64,000 nt of DNA, taken from NCBI RefSeq assembly GCF_041734735.1, contig NC_134888.1, forward strand, positions 39,471,330-39,535,329. Direction: 5' to 3'. Below the pieces are notes generated by a model. The model ran no database searches and had not been told where the DNA came from. It saw nothing but the letters and a program-made list of their open reading frames with translations. This document shows positions 1 to 9,598 of this stretch, in pieces. The translations under genes and the position numbers were made by a program. Source of the DNA: Babylonia areolata (lineage: Eukaryota; Mollusca; Gastropoda; Neogastropoda; Buccinidae). How positions within the stretch are numbered: position 1 is the first letter of the stretch; each line of letters begins with the position of its first letter.

Positions 1-316
1 AATACATAAAAAGCTTGGATTTTTTAAAAAGTGTATCACAAGGGTTTTGAAGTCTTGAAGGCCTTGCCTTTCTTGTTTTACTTTTCATTTTCTCACTGGC
101 ATTCGTTGAAGGTCGTAAAGTTTCTTTTCTCAACTCACATAATGACGCAAAGACTCACTAACGTCAGGTAGAGTCAGACTGGATGACGTATATGTATGTT
201 CTACAGACCTTAGCACACGATCGAAGATCTGAGCTGTCCACAGAATCGGAAGTGTTCTTGCAATACATCCGCACTGAACAATGGCAATGGAATAGTCTGG
301 CAGTTGTGCTGTACTG
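1..316. other. Left-edge sequence, no gene seen
   Basis: I see no convincing exon, RNA gene or transposon here. Short open frames exist but have no recognisable composition or splice context. The stretch leads directly into the 46-bp tandem array and may hold upstream exons or promoter sequence of the membrane-protein gene. Confidence 0.4.
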
Positions 317-612
317 CATCGTTCTAATGGTCCGGTAAGACCTGAACCAAGGCTAAGATCTGCATCGCTCCAATGGTCCGGTAAGACCTGAACCAAGGAT
401 AAGATCTACATCGTTCTAATGGTCCGGTAAGACCTGAACCAAGGCTAAGATCTACTTCGCTCCAATGGTCCGGTAAGACATGGACCAAGGCTAAGATCTG
501 CATCGCTCCAATGATCCGGTAAGACCTGAACCAAGGCTAAGATCTACATCGCTCTAATGGTCCGGTAAGACATGGACCAAGGCTCAGATCTACATTGCTC
601 TCATGATCCGGT
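317..612. repeat. 46-bp minisatellite, about 6.4 units
   Basis: Tandem units begin at 317, 363, 409, 455, 501, 547 and 593, each starting like catcgctccaatggtccggt, with about 5-10% divergence. The spacing is exactly 46 bp. The array stops about 50 bp before the first coding ATG of the downstream gene, so it lies in its 5' UTR, promoter or last 5' intron. Confidence 0.95.
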
Positions 613-664
613 ATGAATTTTTTTTATTGAATTTTTTTTGCAAGCTTGGAAGAACCTTCAAACA

Positions 665-1771
665 ATGAAAGAAGAGCTTGTGGTAGCTGTTGTGGTAGCA
701 GCACTCTGCGTGTATGAATGCCAGAATGGCGTGCGAGCAGCGGTGGGAGATGGTTGTAAGAAAGATGGTGACTGCATGCCGGGAACTCAGTGTACAGAAC
801 AACAGTGCCGCTGCCGAGGCGGTTACAACTACTTTTCGGACTTTTCCAAATGCGTCAACGTCAGTCAGCAGCTAATCACGACCATCAGGTGCACGGTCAA
901 GGCGAACTGCAGCACTGTAGTGGAGGGCAGCAGTCACTGTCTCGTCCTCACCAAGAAGTCTTCCTTCTGTGTCTGTGACCCCGGTTCCCGGCTTCACCAT
1001 TCCAACACTTCCTGTGTGTTTCCCTGCTTGAACAATACCTTCTGTGCTCAGCACAGCCCCTTCACCGTCTGCGTGGAGAACGAAGGGGCACAAAAAGAGG
1101 GCTATAACATGTCCTGCAAGCTGGTTCAATGCCAGTCGGATAACAACTGCACTGGCATCCCTGGAACAAAATGCCTTGCAGCAGGGTCCAGGCCAGACCT
1201 CAAGTCGTGTCAACATCAGAATCAAACACATCAGGACGATGATAAAGGATCTGGGCCGGATGAGCAGAACGACGAAAAGACCCAGCTGGAAAAGAACTTC
1301 ACCATGTACATGGAAATTGCATTTTGCATTGTGGGGGTAGCAGCCCTCATGACCGTGACGTGTGTGGTGCTTGTCCTGTCGGGGACGTGCAGCGGGGATC
1401 CTCTCAGAAAGACCGCCGTCCATGGACGCGGAGTGCCCATGTTTCGAAAGCACTTTGGTGGTGGCGGCAACGCTGGTATCATAGTCGCACGCCCTCCTCC
1501 ACAGCCTATGTTGAGGACTCTGTCCACATCCACAGCTCCCAGCATCAGGACTCTGTCCACAGCTCCCCGCATCAGGACTCTGTCCACAGCTCCCAGCATC
1601 AGTATAGCCCGGCCCACCGCCAGCGTTGTCGGGTCTTCTGTGAGCTCTTTTTGTCCCTCAATGTCAGTTGCATCGGGCCTTTCGGTTGATCCTTCCACCA
1701 TATCTATGTCGGCAGTGGAGAGTTCGGTGGCTTCTTTCGCACCAGTCAGACCATCTTATGTCTACACCTAA
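665..1771 (+). CDS. EB/EGF-like cysteine-rich single-pass membrane protein
   Basis: This is a predicted type I membrane protein of 368 residues in one open frame. The ATG at 665 was chosen because it gives a good signal peptide (about residues 1-26, hydrophobic VVAVVVAALC). The frame stays open upstream to a T-rich stretch ending in AG near 644, so an upstream exon is possible. The ectodomain has many cysteines. Its first module, GDGCKKDGDCMPGTQC, resembles an EB domain, as in many nematode and mollusc surface proteins. There are about eight N-glycosylation sequons. A transmembrane helix lies at about residues 217-239. The Ser/Thr/Pro-rich cytoplasmic tail of about 129 residues contains three short repeats around RTLSTAPSI (nt 1512-1600). 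The ligand and role cannot be read from the sequence. The gene converges tail-to-tail on the SNAPC2 gene. Confidence 0.8.
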   Translation: MKEELVVAVVVAALCVYECQNGVRAAVGDGCKKDGDCMPGTQCTEQQCRCRGGYNYFSDFSKCVNVSQQLITTIRCTVKANCSTVVEGSSHCLVLTKKSSFCVCDPGSRLHHSNTSCVFPCLNNTFCAQHSPFTVCVENEGAQKEGYNMSCKLVQCQSDNNCTGIPGTKCLAAGSRPDLKSCQHQNQTHQDDDKGSGPDEQNDEKTQLEKNFTMYMEIAFCIVGVAALMTVTCVVLVLSGTCSGDPLRKTAVHGRGVPMFRKHFGGGGNAGIIVARPPPQPMLRTLSTSTAPSIRTLSTAPRIRTLSTAPSISIARPTASVVGSSVSSFCPSMSVASGLSVDPSTISMSAVESSVASFAPVRPSYVYT

Positions 1772-2007
1772 CCTTTCTCCCACCTACTTGCACCTCCCCA
1801 TCCCACACTTCCTGTGCTCTCCACTGAAGTCCCATACACTACAGCTGCAGTTTGTAATAGTTCAGAATGCTGCTTGCTCTCCATCCTCCACCCTTTTATG
1901 GATTTCTTCCAATCTGCCACCCAGACTTATATGCCCCCTACAGAATGACCACTTCAAATTTAATCCTCTACATAAAAAAAAAAAATTCAAATGATGATGA
2001 TAATAAT

Positions 2008-2013
2008 AATAAA
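2008..2013 (+). promoter_or_regulatory. Candidate poly(A) signal of the membrane-protein gene
   Basis: An AATAAA lies 237 bp after the stop codon, inside an AT-rich trinucleotide stretch (taataataataaag). It is the first canonical signal downstream. It has not been confirmed by any transcript end. Confidence 0.5.
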
Positions 2014-3929
2014 GATTATGAGAACAAAAAGTCTAGATTTCACTAATGCAAACTGTTCAAGACTGATCTCATTTCAACGAGTTAAAAGTTGCTGCACAGA
2101 ACAGTGGTTAATGGAATATGAATAATGAATGATGAAAACAGGACAACTTACAAAATGAAGGGAAGAACAACTGTCGTTTTCAGAAAGCCTTGCTATTGCT
2201 TTTTAACACTTTCTTTTTCTCTGTGTGTATCAAGAGGACTATCAAAATGTATAACGAGAAATTTAAAGTATCAAACAAACCTTGGAGCATTTCCAATAAA
2301 TGAAAAGGGGGGTGGGGGGGTGTGAGTGGGGAGTGGATGCTGTCCACATTAATTACAGTGTGCATGTTTGTGGCTGTGTGTGTATGCTTGCATGTATGCA
2401 TGCATGAATGCATGCATGCGTGTGTGTGTGTGTGTGTGTGTGATATTGTCTGGCTAGGTTTTACTGCACACAACAGTCTACCATGAATCTGCTGGTGCCG
2501 GAGACCTTGGCACAAATGACAGGAAATTGCCACAAGCATGAAAGGCAAGTGGATAAGGGGAAATTGAAACTGATGTCACAATAATAGCAGGGCATCAAAG
2601 ATATTTCAAAATACCACATACAACTGCTCATCCATGCATACATGTCAATGTCATGGCATTCAGAAAGACTGTTTATGCAATTACGCTTTAATTGCTAACA
2701 ATTATGCAACACAGAAAGACTTTATGGAATAACTTTCAAATTACCAACAATTTTTGCAAAATTTTACATTTATCAACAATAGCAGGAAAGAACAAAAAAT
2801 CCCAATGGTGAAACAAATTAATTCAATTCTAACATCACAAATCATATTCGAAAATATAATATGTAATTTCTGTTACAAAATGATAATGCAAGCAATTTTG
2901 TGTTGTTATTTACTCACTGTTTTTGTGCAGCTACTTGTGTTAAGAAGTCTGTAACTGCTGAAATTGTGTCTCACAAAAGTCAAAGATTATGATTTTGTAT
3001 TCAACTAAAATTAATCTGTCTAAATAATGTATGCATAACAACAAAAAAAACCAAACCCCCACAAAATAAAGCATTTTTTAAAACATCAATTAATAACTGT
3101 TTGTAACCAAAAGTCTTAATTTCAAATGATATGTTTACTTTAAAACCTTCCCGAGTTGAAATAATCCTAAATACCAGTGACTGATTCATGAGTAGGAATT
3201 ATTCCATCTCATCTTTTGTGAAATGAAACAGGAAGAGGAAGAGAAGAAAGAAAGAAGGAACAATGGTTGATTGGGATGTAAGAGAATGAAGACAATTTTA
3301 CAGTACACAATGCAAATGTTTTAACACAGTCCAAAATAGAAATACAAGTTTTACAACTAACCTTTTTTTTCTTCTTTAAAAAAACCAAACAACCAGAAAC
3401 AAAGTAAAAAAACCAAAAAAACCCAGCAATAATAATATCATGGAAAATAATACAACAAAAATTCAGCTCAACTCTTTCACCGTGACTTTAGTCAACATGA
3501 AGGGGCCAAGTTAAAAGGACATATATTTCACATTGTAAAAAAAGCTTAACAGCTACACACAACTTCCCTCTTGACTGACTTTGAAGTGAACAAGTCCAAA
3601 ATATTGTTTCAACACAAACCGAATTATGTGACTGAGTGTGTTGAGTCTGAATCATTTGGTGGTGGGGAGTGTTTTTCACACACAAACATGGCAGCAAAAG
3701 TCAAGGACAAGGGAAAATATCAACTTTTGAAATATCAAAAAAACACACAAAAAAAAACCCAACCCAACTGCTTCAATATCTATTAAGCAATAATCTTTAA
3801 CCTTCCCTATTTTTGCAACTAATTCAAAAGGTTGAAGGCTCAGAACAGTTACTGTCCTTGCAACCTGTTGGTTTTTTCTTCTTCTAGTTCCTGCAGAACT
3901 CTGTACAGCAAATTATACCACACACTGAT
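2014..3929. other. AT-rich intergenic spacer with a GT microsatellite
   Basis: I see no gene. A purine-rich run around 2302-2334 is followed by a gcatgcatg run and a (GT)n tract at about 2419-2442. The rest is AT-rich and has no long open frame or recognised repeat. Confidence 0.5.
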
Positions 3930-4336
3930 TATTACAATGCTCGATGGGCGCACACAACCAACCACACAGATACAATGCTGGGTGGACACACACAAGCAAC
4001 CACACAGATACAATGCTGGGTGGACACACACAACCAACCACATAGATACAATGCTGGGTGGACACACACAACCAACCACACAGATACAATGCTGGGTGGA
4101 CACACACAACCAACCACAACAGATACAATGCTGGGTGGACACACACAACCAACCACATAGATACAATGCTGGGTGGACACACACAACAGATACAATGCTG
4201 GGTGGACACACACAACCAACCACATAGATACAATGCTGGGTGGACACACACAACCAACCACATAGATACAATGCAGGGTGGACACACACAACCAACCACA
4301 TAGATACAATGCTGGGTGGACACACACAACCAACCA
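3930..4336. repeat. 38-bp minisatellite, about 10 units
   Basis: Units contain agatacaatgctgggtggac followed by a cacaaccaaccaca run, spaced 38 bp apart. One unit is shortened near 4180. Because 38 is not a multiple of three, all three minus-strand frames read the same peptide-like repeat, which is an artefact and not coding. Confidence 0.95.
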
Positions 4337-4875
4337 AGTGTTATTACATACTCACTTTGTCTAAACCCCTAAAAAATTGTTAATCAATAAATAAAAAGAG
4401 CAACTCAACAAGAACAGATCTGATCACTCAAAACTGCATTGCTGGAATGTACCAAACAAACGTTTATTCAACTGCACAATCATTATTTATACAAATTTCT
4501 AAAAGAAAATGAACACTAACAAACATCAGTTGAAACACAAAGCCACCTATGAAACTACACTGTTGAGGGAGAGTAGTGATCATAATATGCAAGACAGTAA
4601 ACCGTCTCCAGCAGAATCGGACTCACTCCAAACAATGTTCAAGCTTTTAATTTCTAGGTTCTTCACACGTGAGCTTCAGTCTGTAATTGTGCAAGACTTA
4701 GACAAAAGATGCTGGAAACATTCAGATTCTTTTTCCTGCTTACATGAATTTCTTTCTTTATTAAAAAAAAGCAAAAAAACAAAACAAAACAAAAAACAAA
4801 GCAAAAAACAAACAAACCAACAAACAAAAAAGCAGGAAACCTTAAACAACCTATTTTTCAGTTAGGTTTTCAATT
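4337..4875. other. Intergenic spacer, A-rich
   Basis: No gene or known repeat is recognised. An A-rich aaaacaaaac tract lies at about 4765-4840. Confidence 0.4.
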
Positions 4876-5290
4876 TCCTCCTGGCTGAATGTTAAAACTT
4901 CTAGATGGAACTGGTTCTGGTTGTGTATATTGCGAAGCCACTCTTGACAATACCTGAAAGGGGCAGGGAAGGAGGGGGGCTGTACCATTGTCTGAAGTGC
5001 TGGCACCGATCTGAAGCTTTGCTGGCCTCAGCTGGCCTGTCATCCCTGGGTGGTCGGTCAGGGTGCTGGTCATTCAGATGAGACAATAAATCCAGGTCCC
5101 GTGTGCAGCATGCATTTAATGCACGTAAAAGAACCCACAACACTAAAGGGTTGTTCTTGGTAAGAATCTGTCAATAAAATCTGCTTTGTAAAAGAAATAC
5201 ACTTGCAGACAGAAGAAAATACAATTTATAAAAAGGGTGGTGCTGCACTACAGCAACACACCCTCCCTGGGAATAGCATCATAAAGTTCA
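4876..5290 (+). mobile_element. SINE family B copy, head degraded
   Basis: The body matches the copy near 58808-59160. Shared blocks run in the same order: ctggtcattcagatgagaca, gtgtgcagcatgcattta, aagaacccacaacac, gggttgttcttggtaa, then an A-rich stretch and ctccctgggaatagc. The tRNA-like head seen in the other copy is not recognisable here, so this copy is old or 5'-truncated. I associate this repeat with gastropod genomes, from memory only. Confidence 0.7.
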
Positions 5291-5540
5291 TGCTTCAGCA
5301 GTCTGTTGGGACAAGTACAACGACACATCATAATACTATCTCTTAAACATGAGGAATGTATATTTAAAAAAAAAATTTTTTAAATATATATAACATGCTT
5401 AAAATTTCTGTCAGCTATGCCAGATTTTACAGTGTGTCTTTTTTCTTGTTGTCTTTTTTCTTTTTTTGGATACTGTGGGTGACAGCCTGGGTGCCTCTTT
5501 CATTTAAGAGAAGGAGAAGAGAACGAACAGTCTGTCAATG

Positions 5541-7257
5541 CAGTTGATAGTCAAGTGAGTGTATGAAAAGGGGGAAAAGTACATGCACACCCAAACAGTT
5601 GATAGTCAAGGAAGTGTATGAAAAGGGGGAAAAGTACATGCACACCCAAACAGTTGATAGTCAAGTGAGTGTATGAAAAGGGGGAAAAGTACATGCACAC
5701 CCAAACAGTTCATAGTCTAGTGAGTGTATGAAAAGGGGGAAAAGTACATGCACACCCAAACAGTTGATAGTCAAGTAAGTGTATGAAAAGGGGGAAAAGT
5801 ACATGAATACCCAAACAGTTGATAGTCAAGTAAGTGTATGAAAAGGGGGAAAAGTACATGCACACCCAAACAGTTGATAGTCAAGTAAGTGTATGAAAAG
5901 GGGAAAAGTACATGCACACCCAAACAGTTGATAGTCAAGTAAGTGTATGAAAAGGGGGAAAAGTACATGCACACCCAAACAGTTGATAGTCAAGTAAGTG
6001 TATGAAAAGGGGGAAAAGTACATGCACACCCAAACAGTTGACAGTCAAGGAAGTGTATGAAAAGGGGGAAAAGTACATGCACACCCAAACAGTTGATAGT
6101 CAAGGAAGTGTATGAAAAGGGGGAAAAGTACATGAATACCCAAACAGTTGATAGTCAAGTAAGTGTATGAAAAGGGGGAAAAGTACATGCACACCCAAAC
6201 AGTTGATAGTCAAGTGAGTGTATGAAAAGGGGAAAAGTACATGCACACCCAAACAGTTGACAGTCAAGGAAGTGTATGAAAAGGGGGAAAAGTACATGCA
6301 CACCCAAACAGTTGATAGTCAAGTAAGTACATGCACACCCAAACAGTTGATAGTCAAGGAAGTGTATGAAAAGGGGGAAAAGTACATGCACACCCAAACA
6401 GTTGATAGTCAAGTGAGTGTATGAAAAGGGGGAAAGTACATGCACACCCAAACAGTTGATAGTCAAGGAAGTGTATGAAAAGGGGGAAAAGTACATGCAC
6501 ACCCAAACAGTTGATAGTCTAGTGAGTGTATGAAAAGGGGGAAAGTACATGCACACCCAAACAGTTGATAGTCAAGGAAGTGTATGAAAAGGGGGCATAG
6601 TACATGCACACCCAAACAGTTGATAGTCAAGGAAGTGTATGAAATGGGGGAAAAGTACATGCACACCCAAACAGTTGATAGTCAAGTAAGTGTATGAAAA
6701 GGGGGAAAAGTACATGCACACCCAAACAGTTGATAGTCAAGTAAGTACATGCACACCCAAACAGTTGATAGTCAAGGAAGTGTATGAAAAGGGGGAAAAG
6801 TACATGCACACCCAAACAGTTGATAGTCAAGGAAGTGTATGAAAAGGGGGAAAAGTACATGCACACCCAAACAGTTGATAGTCAAGTAAGTGTATGAAAA
6901 GGGGGCAAAGTACATGCACACCCAAACAGTTGATAGTCAAGGAAGTGTATGAAATGGGAGGAAAGTACATGCACACCCAAACAGTTGATAGTCAAGGAAG
7001 TGTATGAAATGGGAGGAAAGTACATGCACACCCAAACAGTTGATAGTCAAGGAAGTGTATGAAAAGGGGGCAAAGTACATGCACACCCAAACAGTTGATA
7101 GTCAAGGAAGTGTATGAAAAGGGGGCAAAGTACATGCACACCCAAACAGTTGATAGTCAAGGAAGTGTATGAAAAGGGGGAAAAGTACATGCACACCCAA
7201 ACAGTTGATAGTCAAGGAAGTGTATGAAAAGGGGGAAAAGTACATGCACACCCAAAC
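5541..7257. repeat. 55-bp minisatellite, about 31 units
   Basis: The unit begins gtatgaaaagggggaaaagt and continues through acatgcacacccaaacag and ttgatagtcaaggaagt. Units are very similar to one another. Two shortened units lie near 6325 and 6745. The array fills most of the spacer between the two convergent genes. Open frames on the minus strand across it are by-products of the repeat. Confidence 0.97.
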
Positions 7258-8090
7258 CAGAAAACAACAGTACATGAATGAACATACACATGCTTACATG
7301 GCTGCAGAGAATAATCTACACTATGATCAACAATGACAAGTAAACAGATGTTTGCAGGACAAAAAAGAAAAAACAGTGGCACTGTACTCTGCACTCACTC
7401 CACCCATGTACAGAGGACAGCAACAGTTTTTACAATTCCATTTCAAAACAAACAAACAAAACAAAACAAAAAAAAACCTAACAACCACACACACCACCAC
7501 CTAATACTACAAACATGCAAGCAAACACATACATATTAATAAACAACAACACACACTACCCCACTGCTTAAACACACTTTCCACCGTTAGCCACGTGAAA
7601 TTTGGCCAAGCAGAGCAAACCGATAGGCCTAGTTTGCATCAGTTTGACATGGTACAGTATATGACACCAAATACATATTTAAAAACAATAAAAACAAAAC
7701 AAAAAACAAAAACCAGCAACACACACTACCCCACCACTTACACACACACACTCCTTCAGACATACAGACATGGTCATCACACACAAACACACTCTCAGGC
7801 GAAAAAAAAAAGAGAATAAACACATAAACATCAAATGCTGACAATGACTGATGGGTCTGCAATTTATTTACAATTTTCATTTCCATCCACAGGGAAAAAG
7901 AGCAATCATGATGAGAACTAAGTATTAATAAATACAAACAGAATCATATATTGCATGCTTGCAACCCTGTATCTCAGCCAGTGTAACATTAATCAAACAT
8001 TCTTGATGATAACAACGACGATGACATTTCTGATGCCAGTAACACACACACACACACAAAGATTCAAGGACACAAAGAGCAACAGTGAAA
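7258..8090. other. Intergenic spacer, A/C-rich simple sequence
   Basis: No gene is seen. The stretch holds several CA-rich and A-rich low-complexity runs (about 7447-7480, 7680-7710, 8040-8060). Confidence 0.45.
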
Positions 8091-8400
8091 ACCTTGCGCT
8101 GGATCTGTCAACACAATCAGTACATTTAAACCTTGTGCTGGATCTGTCAACACAATCAGTACATTTAAACCTTGTGCTGGATCTGTCAACACAATCAGTA
8201 CATTTAAACCTTGTGCTGGATCTGTCAACACAATCAGTACATTTAAACCTTGAGCTGGATCTGTCAACACAATCAGTACATTTAAACCTTGTGCTGGATC
8301 TGTCAACACAATCAGTACATTTAAACCTTGAGCTGGATCTGTCAACACAATCAGTACATTTAAACCTTGAGCTGGATCTGTCAACGCAATCAGTACATTT
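8091..8400. repeat. 39-bp minisatellite, about 8 units
   Basis: Units begin accttgtgctggatctgtca and repeat every 39 bp with almost no change. As 39 is divisible by three, two strands look open over the array. No flanking coding signal supports translation. Confidence 0.95.
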
Positions 8401-8669
8401 GGGAAATTCAACTTCACTGACTTCTCTTGTCTATAGAGTAATTCATCTGAAGTGTGCACACCTTGAAAAACTGACATAAATGTTAGCCTGGCTGCAGAAA
8501 GGAAAATATTTTGCACAAACTGAACAGAATAAAATTGTTAACCTGATGTTCTGCCAGTGTCCATTGCCAACAGTGAGGGGTAGAATAGTCTCCAGGCACA
8601 TGCATGCAACCAGCTTCAGCAAAGACATGGAAACACAACCACTGGTGGCAAGTTTCTGAACTGACAACA

Positions 8670-8675
8670 TTTATT
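8670..8675 (-). promoter_or_regulatory. Candidate poly(A) signal of SNAPC2
   Basis: AATAAA on the minus strand lies just beyond the far end of the 34/37-bp array. If it is used, the SNAPC2 3' UTR is about 0.9 kb and consists almost entirely of that array. Confidence 0.5.
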
Positions 8676-8689
8676 CAGTCCCAAACACC

Positions 8690-9598
8690 CAATCAAATGC
8701 TGACCAGCAAGATCTCATCAGCACCCCAATCAAATGATGACTGGCAAGATCTCATCAGCACCCCAATCAGATGACGGGTGAGATCTCATCAGCACCCCAA
8801 TCAGATGACCAGCAAGATCTCATCAGCACCCCAATCAGATGACCGGTGAGATCTCATCAGCACCCCAATCAGATGATGACTGGCAAGATCTCATCAGCAC
8901 CCCAATCAGATGACCAGCAAGATCTCATCAGCACCCCAATCAGATGACCGGTGAGATCTCATCAGCACCCCAATCAGATGACCAGCAAGATCTCATCAGC
9001 ACCCCAATCAGATGACGGGTGAGATCTCATCAGCACCCCAATCAGATGACCAGCAAGATCTCATCAGCACCCCAATCAGATGACGGGTGAGATCTCATCA
9101 GCACCCCAATCAGATGACCAGCAAGATCTCATCAGCACCCCAATCAGATGACCGGTGAGATCTCATCAGCACCCCAATCAGATGACCGGTGAGATCTCAT
9201 CAGCACCCCAATCAGATGACCGGTGAGATCTCAGCAGCACCCCAATCAAATGATGACCGGTGAGATCTCATCAGCACCCCAATCAGATGACCAGCAAGAT
9301 CTCATCAGCACCCCAATCAGATGACCGGTGAGATCTCATCAGCACCCCAATCAGATGACCGGTGAGATCTCATCAGCACCCCAATCAGATGACCGGTGAG
9401 ATCTCAGCAGCACCCCAATCAAATGATGACCGGTGAGATCTCATCAGCACCCCAATCAAATGACCGGCGAGATCTCATCAGCACCCCAATCAAATGCTGA
9501 CCAGCGAGATCTCATCAGCACCCCAATCAAATGCTGACGATTGAGATCTCATCATTACCATGATCAAATGCTGACCAGTGAAATCTCATCATCATCCA
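8690..9598. repeat. 34/37-bp minisatellite in SNAPC2 3' UTR and last codons
   Basis: About 26 units occur. Read on the minus strand, the 37-bp form is gatgagatctcgctggtcag + catttgattggggtgct, and a 34-bp form lacks three bases. The units nearest the gene keep the 37-bp form. The first unit overlaps the end of the SNAPC2 reading frame and supplies its last residues (DEISLVSI) and its TGA. Confidence 0.95.

Noticed and set aside
8064-8516. Open frames across the 39-bp array
   Set aside because: The unit is divisible by three and very uniform. No conserved protein context is present.
5541-9598. CRISPR-like appearance of regular repeats
   Set aside because: Whole units are tandem with no unique spacers, and the DNA is clearly animal.
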